From NCBI GenBank assembly GCA_026994735.1, contig JALWQD010000161.1, forward strand, positions 1 through 6,349: DNA of 6,349 nucleotides, written 5' to 3'. Within the stretch, counting starts at the first letter, position 1, and each line of letters begins with the position of its first letter. Source of the stretch: Gammaproteobacteria bacterium. GTDB lineage: Bacteria > Pseudomonadota > Gammaproteobacteria > SZUA-140. Positions 1 through 6,349 of this stretch are shown here, piece after piece. A program made the position numbers and the translations under genes. A model generated the notes under the pieces. The model made no database searches. It had not been told where the DNA came from and saw only the letters and a list, made by a program, of their open reading frames with translations.

Positions 1-821
1 TCGCTGATATGTTCGAGTAATCCCGCGGGTTCTGCCAACAGCGGGGTGAAGACAATACCGCCGACCGGAGGCTGCGAAAAATAGCGGTCGTAATAATCGA
101 GAGAGCGCTGAATCTCGAGAACGAGGTGATCAAAGGCCGGTGCATTGCTGAGAGAAAGTCCTTCATCAGCGGAGCAAGGGGCTACCAAGGCATCAAGGCC
201 AACCTCCATCGTGCGGGCAAAATAGAGCTGTCCGCGGCGGCTGATCAGGACCATGCCTCTTTTTTCTGTCAGATAAACCATCGTCACACCAGCATCGCTC
301 TCTGGCAGCAAAGCGGCAATGTTGCGCAGCACAAGCTCAGGAATATCGATAATATCCAGTTCGGTGTTGGTCAGCCGCACCTGATCGACCTGTTGTTGTA
401 GAATATTTCTTTGGGTGACGACGACATAGAGCTGTTGTTTCTGGTTGATACCGCTGCCATGCGGGGCGGGAAAGGTTTCAATGCAGGCACTGTCAATATC
501 GAAATCAACCAGATCCTTGATTTGCCAGCGTATTGCTTCCTGTAATTCATCATCGGGGACTGTCGGCGCTTCGACACTGAAGATACTGTAATCCTCAAGC
601 TGGATGACGGTTGAGCAATGGCGTTTTTTCAAATGCAGCTGTTGTGCTTTCTCGGCGAGGGTTTTTTCGGGCGCATTCCCTTCTTTCCACTGGGTGTAAT
701 CACAGAGCTGCAGGTGTGGTTTTTGATCGATGAGTTTGACATCGACGATGGCGAGACCGTCATTATCAGGGATGATAACCAGTTGGCTACTTTTCTTTGC
801 AGAAGCTGTCAGTGAAAACAT
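1..821 (-). CDS. mshI: MSHA biogenesis protein MshI, PilM-like (partial, 3' end outside window)
   Basis: The open frame starts at ATG 821 and runs off the left edge without a stop, giving 273 visible residues. It has no signal peptide or membrane segment, so a cytoplasmic protein is expected. Two blocks recall the PilM/MshI actin-like family: residues about 90-111 (DDELQEAIRWQIKDLVDFDI) and about 234-248 (VLEIQRSLDYYDRYF), the latter like the EIQRSL helix of PilM. PilM-type proteins sit on the cytoplasmic face of the inner membrane and link the platform to PilN/PilO-type partners; this role is inferred for MshI. The gene starts 41 nt after mshP and has a weak ACGGA ribosome site 7 nt before the ATG. 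No better in-frame start lies upstream; the only candidate is TTG 857, with no usable site. Being next to mshP is unusual (see findings). MshI proteins are roughly 300 residues, so little is probably missing. Identity is fairly secure from motifs plus context. Confidence 0.85.
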   Translation of the reverse strand, partial: MFSLTASAKKSSQLVIIPDNDGLAIVDVKLIDQKPHLQLCDYTQWKEGNAPEKTLAEKAQQLHLKKRHCSTVIQLEDYSIFSVEAPTVPDDELQEAIRWQIKDLVDFDIDSACIETFPAPHGSGINQKQQLYVVVTQRNILQQQVDQVRLTNTELDIIDIPELVLRNIAALLPESDAGVTMVYLTEKRGMVLISRRGQLYFARTMEVGLDALVAPCSADEGLSLSNAPAFDHLVLEIQRSLDYYDRYFSQPPVGGIVFTPLLAEPAGLLEHIS

Positions 822-828
822 AAAATTA

Positions 829-833
829 TCCGT
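829..833 (-). promoter_or_regulatory. Weak ribosome binding site of mshI
   Basis: On the minus strand, ACGGA lies 7 nt before ATG 821, in the 41-nt gap after mshP. It is only a partial match to the Shine-Dalgarno consensus, but it is the best in the gap and supports ATG 821 as the start. The more purine-rich AAAAGGG further upstream (848-842) is about 20 nt from the ATG, too far for a normal site. Confidence 0.45.
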
Positions 834-862
834 CAGTTTTACCCTTTTAACGGTCAAACCTT

Positions 863-1264
863 TCAGGGCATGAATTCGACGATGATTTGCCGTTCGGTCA
901 GTGGTTGGGAGCTGCTGCCGCCTGCCTTGCCTGTGCTGGTGATGTGATAGAGCACCTGGCCGCCGACAGTGGTTTGGCTCACCTGCGTATCAATCCAGGA
1001 TTGTACGCCCACGGCCTGATTGCTCGAGAGGCCATTACCATTAGCGTGGGTGATATCCCAAATGGCCCAATCTATACCACTTTCGGCGGCGAAGAAGGCT
1101 TGGCTGGAATACCATTCATTAATGGTGCTACTGCTGCTCAGGACGATCATGCGGGTCATTGAGGCACCCAATGCGGCGAGAGCCGTCATGATAAAAATGA
1201 CCGCTATCAGGGATGTGCCGGACTGTTGCCTGCGCTTTCGATAGCGCTTGTGGTCATCCGTCAT
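863..1264 (-). CDS. mshP: MSHA minor pilin MshP (PilX/GspK-like)
   Basis: This 133-residue prepilin-like protein has a basic 16-residue leader (KRYRKRRQQSG) ending in Gly16, the expected prepilin peptidase site. A hydrophobic helix follows at about 18-40 (SLIAVIFIMTALAALGASM). The mature protein would begin TSLIA, so the Glu normally at mature position 5 is Ala. The segment QAFFAAESGIDWAIW (about 55-69) is the hallmark found after the helix in PilX/MshP-type pilins. The end, TERQIIVEFMP, is probably a terminal beta strand. By analogy with GspK, which also lacks Glu5, it may cap the pilus tip or start assembly; this is inference. ATG 1264 overlaps the mshO stop as ATGA and has a good AGGAA site 6 nt upstream. 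Family call is confident; the exact role is not. Confidence 0.9.
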   Translation of the reverse strand: MTDDHKRYRKRRQQSGTSLIAVIFIMTALAALGASMTRMIVLSSSSTINEWYSSQAFFAAESGIDWAIWDITHANGNGLSSNQAVGVQSWIDTQVSQTTVGGQVLYHITSTGKAGGSSSQPLTERQIIVEFMP

Positions 1265-2100
1265 GGTGTATTCCTGACATGGACTTCATGGTACAGACGT
1301 AAACTGTCACGGCCACTGGCATCGGCCAGTGTCAGGTCGATACGGATGATACCGCTAGCCTGTGGCGTACCTGCTTGATAACGAAAGGTCAGTGCCTGAA
1401 CCTGGTTGGCAAGCATGGGGTCACTGCTGCTCCAGTCGGCCGTACCATTGTAATCAGCGAGACCAGCCTGACTGTGCCAGCGCAAGGTGGAGGCCAACTT
1501 GCCAAATTCAATGCTTTCATCAGCGATACTGAAGTGTTTTCCGGGCGAATCAAAAGGGAACAGATGGCTGGCTGTAAAGCGGATGATTTGCCCCTGATCG
1601 GTACCATCTCCTGCCGCTGTCGTTGTTTCAATGGCGGAAATACTGACACTTGAGCTGGTCGCCGCAGGACTCAGATCTGCGGGGGAGGTATTGCCGATAA
1701 CGAGCAGATCGCCAGCCTGGAATGTCAGCCCGGTGCCGAGGGTATAGAGTCCTGTCATGGTTGTATTTCTTAATAAGCGCAGGCCATTATTGGCAAAGGC
1801 CGTGGAGAAGTTGTCAAAACGCTCAATGTAACGCCCCCCTGTTCGGGCATGGAGAAACTCGATGCCTTCATGGCCATTGAGCAGTGAAATGCTGTTGGGG
1901 ACAGCCTGACGCAGGGCGCGCCCCATCCGTTCAAGCGCCAGATTACCGCTAGTGAGCAATAGTTGGCGATTTTTATGGTGTTGGTAAGCCGCCATTGACT
2001 TCAGCAGGAAGGGCGTCAAAATGCCGGCCATAATGCCAATCATAACGATGACAGTGATCATTTCGATGAGCGTGAAGCCGCTTTCCCGTTGAACGGGCAT
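1261..2100 (-). CDS. mshO: MSHA minor pilin MshO (GspJ-like)
   Basis: This 279-residue prepilin has a short leader (MPVQRESG), cleavage after Gly8, mature start FTLIEM with Glu at position 5, and a hydrophobic helix to about residue 33. The helix continues into ALERMGRALRQAVPNSI (55-71), a characteristic MshO block. Later blocks are FPFDSPGKHFSIADESIEF (181-199) and the terminal YHEVHVRNTP, both typical of MshO. There are no cysteines. Its size and position match GspJ, one of the minor pseudopilins of the type II secretion tip complex; a tip/initiation role in MSHA pili is inferred. ATG 2100 shares a base with the mshD stop (TAATG) and has a moderate GGGTGA site 7 nt upstream. The 3' end overlaps mshP by 4 nt. 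The gene is intact and the call is confident. Confidence 0.93.
   Translation of the reverse strand: MPVQRESGFTLIEMITVIVMIGIMAGILTPFLLKSMAAYQHHKNRQLLLTSGNLALERMGRALRQAVPNSISLLNGHEGIEFLHARTGGRYIERFDNFSTAFANNGLRLLRNTTMTGLYTLGTGLTFQAGDLLVIGNTSPADLSPAATSSSVSISAIETTTAAGDGTDQGQIIRFTASHLFPFDSPGKHFSIADESIEFGKLASTLRWHSQAGLADYNGTADWSSSDPMLANQVQALTFRYQAGTPQASGIIRIDLTLADASGRDSLRLYHEVHVRNTP
1271..1275 (-). promoter_or_regulatory. Ribosome binding site of mshP inside mshO
   Basis: AGGAA on the minus strand ends 6 nt before ATG 1264 and lies within the last codons of mshO. It is the clearest Shine-Dalgarno match in the window. It fixes the mshP start at the ATGA overlap, although mshP may also be translationally coupled to mshO. 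Confidence 0.75.
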
Positions 2101-2633
2101 TAGTTATTCACCCGATAGGCGCTCAATGAAATGGTTTCCTGAAGAGGGGTTAGCAATTGCAATTGAATGTGTTTGACATCAGCCGCCGGAATGCCATTCC
2201 AGGCGTTGTTTTGGTCGATAAAAATCGAGACAGAGAAGCCCGCATACTCGGCCATATCCTGGCCTTCGGCATCTTGCGGAGGGCTTTGATTGCGAATTTG
2301 ATTGTAATCATCAATGTCATCAAAATGAGCACGACTGGTTTCTTCATTGCCGCTACCGGCAGCCATCGGACCGCCAGGACAGTAGCCACTACCCGTGTTG
2401 ACACAACCACCACCGATAGGGCTGTTATCGTCCCAGGCCTTGTGGATGATTTCATCCATCAGGGCATTCGCCACCGCGAGTGATTTTTGCCGGATCAGGG
2501 GTTCATGACTGCTGCCGACATTGGCGACATAGAGGCGTGTCATGCCTGCCATCATCAAGCCGACGAGAACAACGACAAGAATGATCTCTATGAGCGTGAA
2601 GCCGTGTTGTGAAGATTGCTGTGAGCGCTTCAT
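2100..2633 (-). CDS. mshD: MSHA minor pilin MshD (GspI-like)
   Basis: This 177-residue prepilin has leader MKRSQQSSQHG, cleavage after Gly11, mature FTLIEI with Glu at position 5, and a hydrophobic helix to about residue 34. The block KSLAVANALMDEIIHKAWDDN (50-70) resembles the GspI/MshD helix that follows the membrane segment. It leads into a Gly-rich loop, PIGGGC...C (72-85), holding the protein's only two cysteines (77 and 85), likely a small disulfide loop in the periplasm. AHFDDIDDYN (102-111) is a strong MshD signature. ATG 2633 overlaps the mshC stop as ATGA. Its ribosome site is poor, suggesting translation by coupling to mshC. The gene is intact. The MshD call is confident; GspI-like function at the pilus tip is inferred. 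Confidence 0.93.
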   Translation of the reverse strand: MKRSQQSSQHGFTLIEIILVVVLVGLMMAGMTRLYVANVGSSHEPLIRQKSLAVANALMDEIIHKAWDDNSPIGGGCVNTGSGYCPGGPMAAGSGNEETSRAHFDDIDDYNQIRNQSPPQDAEGQDMAEYAGFSVSIFIDQNNAWNGIPAADVKHIQLQLLTPLQETISLSAYRVNN

Positions 2634-3064
2634 CGCACAAACCCGGTCGTTTTTTCGATAATGACCTGTCTGCTTTCCGTTCCTTGAGTGAGGGTGATGG
2701 TTAAGGGGGCGGCCAGGCCGGGATCACCCTGGCCATCAAAGGTGATCTGCAGGCTGGGACTGAAGTTGATATCGGACCAGTTTTGCTGGAAACCATTGCT
2801 GCCACTCATCGGATCAATATCGGCCGCGCCATCACGGGTAACGCTATAACCATTGCTGTTGATTAGGATGGCATAAAGACTCAGGCCGCCATGGCTCATT
2901 GCCTGTTGCTGGGTATAGCGAATGGCACTAACCAGATCATCGCTTGCTGAGCGCAGTGTGAAAATGGCAGGATTGAAGCGGCTGAAAGCGGCGGCAGATA
3001 ATGTACCGATGATGAGCAGGGTCATCAGGAGTTCGATGAGCGTGAAACCGGCGTAATTTTTCAA
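2630..3064 (-). CDS. mshC: MSHA minor pilin MshC (GspH/FimT-like), TTG start
   Basis: From TTG 3064 this prepilin is 144 residues: leader MKNYAG, cleavage after Gly6, mature FTLIELLMTLLIIGTLSAAA with Glu at position 5. The helix continues to SASDDLVSAIRYTQQQAMSHG (39-59), the pattern of GspH/FimT-type pilins. The ends also fit: ITFDGQGDP (107-115) and IIEKTTGFVR (135-144) resemble the GspH/FimT C-terminal strands. The frame has no ATG or GTG start before the pilin helix; it opens after a stop at 3094-3092 and offers only TTG 3079 (11-residue leader) or TTG 3064. I prefer 3064: it gives a canonical 6-residue basic leader and overlaps the mshQ stop as TTGA, matching the ATGA overlaps downstream. 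Neither TTG has a strong ribosome site. The family is clear; it could also be labelled a generic GspH-like pilin. Confidence 0.85.
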   Translation of the reverse strand: MKNYAGFTLIELLMTLLIIGTLSAAAFSRFNPAIFTLRSASDDLVSAIRYTQQQAMSHGGLSLYAILINSNGYSVTRDGAADIDPMSGSNGFQQNWSDINFSPSLQITFDGQGDPGLAAPLTITLTQGTESRQVIIEKTTGFVR

Positions 3065-6000
3065 TGCGACTCGCGCCAATTGAGGCGACGGTCATCGCCA
3101 CGGAAGAGACCAAAGGAAGCCGTCACCGATGAGGGGCCCGGCAACCAGCTGGGCCAGCCCAGTGAGAGTGTGCTGGATCCTCCCGGGTTACCCGTGTCTG
3201 CAGTCAGTGTCAGGAGGATGTCCCGGCTGCCAGCATTAAGAGTCACGGGGCTGGCAGGTAGCGACTGGCTGTTGATGCCGTTATCACTGCGGTTATAGCT
3301 AATAGCCGTGCAGCTGTCAGCGATATTGTTGATCCAGCCGCCAGCAATACTGTCGTAATATTGGCTGCCAGCAGTGATTGCCAGCTGGTCATTGATCTGG
3401 GCATAGGTGCCGAAAGCATTGCGGGCATAGCCTTTGCCGGAGCGAACTTCAGCACCTTGATCAAAGCCGATGGCAGAAATCGTGAAAGGGTTGCCGCTGT
3501 AACTGATACCGTCACTGTCAGTAATATTGAAAGCAATATTTACAGCAGCAATAAAGGGGTCTATTGCCAGTTGGCTGCGGCGGTATGTCAGGGTTCCAGA
3601 AAATTGACTTTGGCCGCTGCCAGCACAGCCAGGGCAACTGAGAGGGCTATGTGTTGCTGCACTGCTATCAAGAGACAGTGCTGTGCTAAGCGTACCCTGA
3701 TGGCTGTAACTGGCGCTAAAGTCGGCAAGCTTCCACCAACTGCCCTGATAATTTTCGGTGATTTGCTCGCCAAATGCCCGCGCCGTGACGACGACAGCGG
3801 GAGCGACGGCATAAGGAATAGCCTGTTCAAGGTAGCTAAAGGTACCGCACTGACTCTGCAGGCTTGCCGTTGTTGTTTCTGCAACAGTGAAGTGATGTGG
3901 TGTAAAACGACCAATCGCGGCACTGGCTGGGCCGCTGACATTGCCGCCGCCGAGATAATCGGCATCGGCAATGCTGGCGTTAACGGCAATGACACCGACC
4001 TCCGGCCAGATGAAATCCGTGCCGGTAGCGATGCCATTGCTGAACAGGCCAGTAAAACCGGTGGCGGCTGAAATCGACGGATTGTGACCACCTGCCGGGG
4101 CCAGCAGTGTCGCTGTCAAAAGGACACTCTCGGGGATAATTTCCTGACCAAAATTTGGCGTTAGCTGGCCATTGGCATTGCGAGCGCTGACGGTTGCCGT
4201 GAAAGGCAGGCCGGCAGCAATAAAAGCCGCTCCATTGGCATCGGTCGCCGCTGGATTAGGCGTGTTGTCAGCACTGCCGACAATGTTTGTCACGGTCAGA
4301 GTAGCGGGTTTGATGACGATTCCCTGGCTACTGCCGAGAATGCCGCTGTGGGTATCTTTAGCACTCAGGCCGATGATACCGACATCTGCATAGTCACTGG
4401 TGATCTGTGCCTGACCCTGATTGAAGGTGATGCTTTGACTGCTGGCCAGCGCGGCACTGGTGGCAATGCTGCTGTTGTTGATGTTGACGCTGATTGTGCC
4501 GCTGGCGGGATTGTCATAGCGGCTCCAGAATTGCAGGTCTTTCTGGCCATCGTAGGTTTCGATGACACCGCATTGCGGATGACTGGCATCCTGGCCAAAG
4601 GCAGTCAGGTAAAGACTAAAGGGACTGGCTGATAGCTGTGCCGGGATAGCGGTATCGATGGCCGCTGGTGGTGGGTTGCTGATTGCGCTGGCTGTCATCA
4701 GCAGGCCGCTGGCAGAAAAGGTCAGCAGTCCTTCGCTATTATCATCCTGGATCGTACCATCATAACTGTTGATATTGATGCTTGCAGGGCCGCTGGGGTA
4801 GCTGAGAGAGAAATAGGCGTTGCCATTATCCGTCGTGTTGAACTGATATGTAGCCAGACCATCTCCTGATGTCGTATCCGTAAATTGGCCCTGACCACTA
4901 AGCAGTGTCCAGCTACCGGTGCCGGTACCGGTATCGAGAGTCACCAATCCGCCATAGCTGCCGTCTGTCTGGCCGTTACTTTTTTTGGCGCTCAGGTGGA
5001 TGACTTCCGCAAGACAGTAAATGCCCTGTTGATCGTGGCTGAGTACAAAATGACTAGCTTTGTTTGCAGCACAACCGACGTCATCCGTGACTTCGATCAG
5101 CAGATTGTCAATATAGACCTTGCTGTCTTCGTCATATTGGCTGCTGCTGAGGAAACGGATGCGTGTGTCAGCAGCCATATATTGAGAAATATCAAAATGG
5201 GCATGGCGATAATTATCTTCTTCGACGACACCCTCAATACGACCGAGTTCGTGCCAGAGGTTGCCACCATCGTCTGATATCTCGATGAGGATATGGTCAC
5301 CACTCTGTTTGATTTTCGCACGACGATAATCGAAGTCGAGACTGGCCAGTGCCGTATTACTGAGGTTGCCCAGGTTGAACGAGCGCCAGATACCCCGGGC
5401 GATGGTACGTTGGCTTTTGCCAGATATTCTCAGGGCATACGGCGTATTGTCTTCCTTGACACGAACGTCTCCCTGATCGGGATCATTGTCATCATTTATT
5501 TCGGCCCAGTCTGTTAGCCAGGGATGGCTGCCGTCACTACCATTGAAGGCGATGGCATTGAAGTTATCCTGGATGGCTTGTATCCGGGGAAAGTTGACGG
5601 CGAGATCGGGGTCTTCGCTACTGGCTTCCTGCAGACTGCCATCGCTGATATTGATGTTCAGTGTTTCCCTGACGCTGGTATTGAGCGCGACAGTGATTTC
5701 GCCCGGGTCACTGGCAGACCACTGGTAACTGGCCAGGCCATTCCCCTGGTTTTGCAAGGTACCGCTGCCAGTGACCAGAGACCAGTCGCCATGATTGCTT
5801 GACGTTGCCAGGGTCATCGTGCCGGTGAAGGTGGGCGAGGCAATTCTTTCCAGTTCATCATGGCGGCTAATCGTAATGTTTTCGTTTTGACAAGTCTGCG
5901 CTAAGCCATCATGTGCGATGGCATAATGTGTGGCCGGCAGGGCTGGACAACCGGTCAGGTCGATAACGGTGACCGTGAGATTGTCAATATAAAGCTTGTA

Positions 6001-6349
6001 GTCCTCATCGTAATCGCTCGAGCTTATGATGCGGATACGGCTGTTGCTGGCCAGATAAGCACTGATGTCAAGAGTGATATTTTGATAGTTGTTGCTGCTT
6101 GCAGGACCGCTAAGGCGAGCGATTTGCTGCCAGGTATTACCGCTATCTGTCGATATTTCGATGTCAAAGAAATCATTGCCGCGCAAAAAGTCGGCTTGCC
6201 GGTAATCAAAGCTCAGACTGGCTTCGGCATCGTTACCAAAGCCGCCCAGATTAAGGCTACGTTCGATGCCGATGGCCGTGTTGTTTTTGACGGACAGCTT
6301 TAACTGATAATTGGAAATGTCATCCTTGATTTTGATATCACCTTCATCG
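3061..6349 (-). CDS. mshQ: MshQ-like large modular surface protein (partial, 5' end outside window)
   Basis: The frame enters at the right edge and ends at TGA 3063-3061, giving 1,095 visible residues; the N-terminus and any signal peptide are missing. Visible residues about 1-131 are a jelly-roll/MAM-like domain ending YIDNLTV. Residues 134-255 look Ig-like. Residues about 261-422 and 426-554 repeat the same pair. From about 559 to the end is the conserved MshQ C-terminal region (DUF6701-type), with HPQCGVIETYDGQ, IGRFTPHHFTV, SCPGCAGSG and the terminal LFRGDDRRLNWRE. The protein is rich in Thr, Ser, Asn and Gly, as exported beta proteins are. Association with the pilus, perhaps as tip adhesin, is inferred from its place beside the minor pilins; MshQ function is poorly known. 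It overlaps mshC and is probably cotranscribed with it. TTG 6186 is not a real start, because the homologous frame continues upstream to the edge. Confidence 0.88.
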   Translation of the reverse strand, partial: DEGDIKIKDDISNYQLKLSVKNNTAIGIERSLNLGGFGNDAEASLSFDYRQADFLRGNDFFDIEISTDSGNTWQQIARLSGPASSNNYQNITLDISAYLASNSRIRIISSSDYDEDYKLYIDNLTVTVIDLTGCPALPATHYAIAHDGLAQTCQNENITISRHDELERIASPTFTGTMTLATSSNHGDWSLVTGSGTLQNQGNGLASYQWSASDPGEITVALNTSVRETLNINISDGSLQEASSEDPDLAVNFPRIQAIQDNFNAIAFNGSDGSHPWLTDWAEINDDNDPDQGDVRVKEDNTPYALRISGKSQRTIARGIWRSFNLGNLSNTALASLDFDYRRAKIKQSGDHILIEISDDGGNLWHELGRIEGVVEEDNYRHAHFDISQYMAADTRIRFLSSSQYDEDSKVYIDNLLIEVTDDVGCAANKASHFVLSHDQQGIYCLAEVIHLSAKKSNGQTDGSYGGLVTLDTGTGTGSWTLLSGQGQFTDTTSGDGLATYQFNTTDNGNAYFSLSYPSGPASININSYDGTIQDDNSEGLLTFSASGLLMTASAISNPPPAAIDTAIPAQLSASPFSLYLTAFGQDASHPQCGVIETYDGQKDLQFWSRYDNPASGTISVNINNSSIATSAALASSQSITFNQGQAQITSDYADVGIIGLSAKDTHSGILGSSQGIVIKPATLTVTNIVGSADNTPNPAATDANGAAFIAAGLPFTATVSARNANGQLTPNFGQEIIPESVLLTATLLAPAGGHNPSISAATGFTGLFSNGIATGTDFIWPEVGVIAVNASIADADYLGGGNVSGPASAAIGRFTPHHFTVAETTTASLQSQCGTFSYLEQAIPYAVAPAVVVTARAFGEQITENYQGSWWKLADFSASYSHQGTLSTALSLDSSAATHSPLSCPGCAGSGQSQFSGTLTYRRSQLAIDPFIAAVNIAFNITDSDGISYSGNPFTISAIGFDQGAEVRSGKGYARNAFGTYAQINDQLAITAGSQYYDSIAGGWINNIADSCTAISYNRSDNGINSQSLPASPVTLNAGSRDILLTLTADTGNPGGSSTLSLGWPSWLPGPSSVTASFGLFRGDDRRLNWRESH
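4687..5568 (-). repeat. MshQ module 2 (jelly-roll + Ig-like)
   Basis: This is the second copy, beginning DNFNAIAFNGSDGSHPW and including GDVRVK, DFDYRRA, SSSQYDEDSKVYIDNL, a Cys pair 19 residues apart and HFVLSHDQQGIYC. A 14-base match (plus-strand agattgtcaatata at 5102-5115 and 5978-5991) sits 876 bp apart, exactly 292 codons. Module 2 is followed directly by the MshQ C-terminal region. Confidence 0.8.
5569..6348 (-). repeat. MshQ module 1 (jelly-roll + Ig-like), incomplete
   Basis: This is the first visible copy of a protein-level tandem repeat in mshQ, cut by the window edge. It starts GDIKIK near the edge, includes SSSDYDEDYKLYIDNL, a Cys pair 19 residues apart, and HYAIAHDG at the start of the Ig-like half. 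Equivalent points in module 2 lie 290-292 codons further on. The copies have diverged in protein sequence but clearly align. Confidence 0.75.

Noticed and set aside
126..815. Short open frames on both strands across the left end
   Set aside because: The uninterrupted minus-strand frame from ATG 821 to the edge matches MshI/PilM features and explains the whole region.
825..857. Promoter for mshI (TTGACC at 857-852 and GATAAT at 830-825)
   Set aside because: The spacer would be 21 nt and the -10 box lies 3 nt before the ATG, so the transcript would lack a usable leader. Read-through from mshP is likelier.
822..862. Terminator between mshP and mshI
   Set aside because: No GC-rich inverted repeat followed by a T run is visible in the 41-nt gap.
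3361..4071. Long plus-strand open frame (236 codons) opposite mshQ
   Set aside because: It is antisense to the recognisable MshQ C-terminal region and its translation has no family features; it follows from codon bias on the other strand.
6184..6186. TTG 6186 as the start of mshQ
   Set aside because: The frame stays open to the window edge and the 54 residues upstream align with module 2, so the gene begins outside the window.
4885..6303. Plus-strand open frames of about 130 codons opposite mshQ
   Set aside because: They are antisense to the repeat modules, whose protein-level conservation fixes the coding strand; no ribosome sites or familiar motifs.

Overview
The window is a six-gene stretch of an MSHA-type (mannose-sensitive haemagglutinin) type IVa pilus locus. 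All genes lie on the minus strand, so they read from right to left. In transcription order they are: the 3' part of mshQ (open at the right edge), mshC, mshD, mshO, mshP and the 5' part of mshI (open at the left edge). Almost every base is coding. The only gap is 41 nt, between mshP and mshI. There are no RNA genes, insertion sequences, CRISPR arrays or convincing terminators.

The first four junctions are overlaps typical of translational coupling: TTGA (or a 19-nt overlap) at mshQ/mshC, ATGA at mshC/mshD, TAATG at mshD/mshO and ATGA at mshO/mshP. Four of the genes encode small prepilin-like proteins. Three of these have a textbook class III leader (G|FTLIE). The fourth, MshP, has G|TSLIA and lacks the Glu at mature position 5. 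This set resembles the minor pseudopilins GspH, GspI, GspJ and GspK of type II secretion, which form a tip/initiation complex, with MshP as the GspK/PilX-like member. MshQ is a very large beta-rich surface protein. It has tandem modules of about 291 residues (a jelly-roll/MAM-like domain followed by an Ig-like domain) ahead of the conserved MshQ C-terminal region. MshI resembles the cytoplasmic actin-like PilM component of the inner-membrane assembly platform.

The locus type points to a Gram-negative gamma- or betaproteobacterium, probably aquatic. No closer assignment can be justified from the sequence. The main departure from the well-known Vibrio arrangement is gene order: mshQ precedes mshCDOP instead of following it, and mshP runs directly into mshI, normally an early gene of the separate secretory cluster. 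A working model is that the window makes a minor-pilin tip complex plus a large modular adhesin-like protein, linked in expression to the assembly platform. I see no sign of an entirely new system here. The unusual points are the order, the repeat architecture of MshQ and details of start and processing sites.
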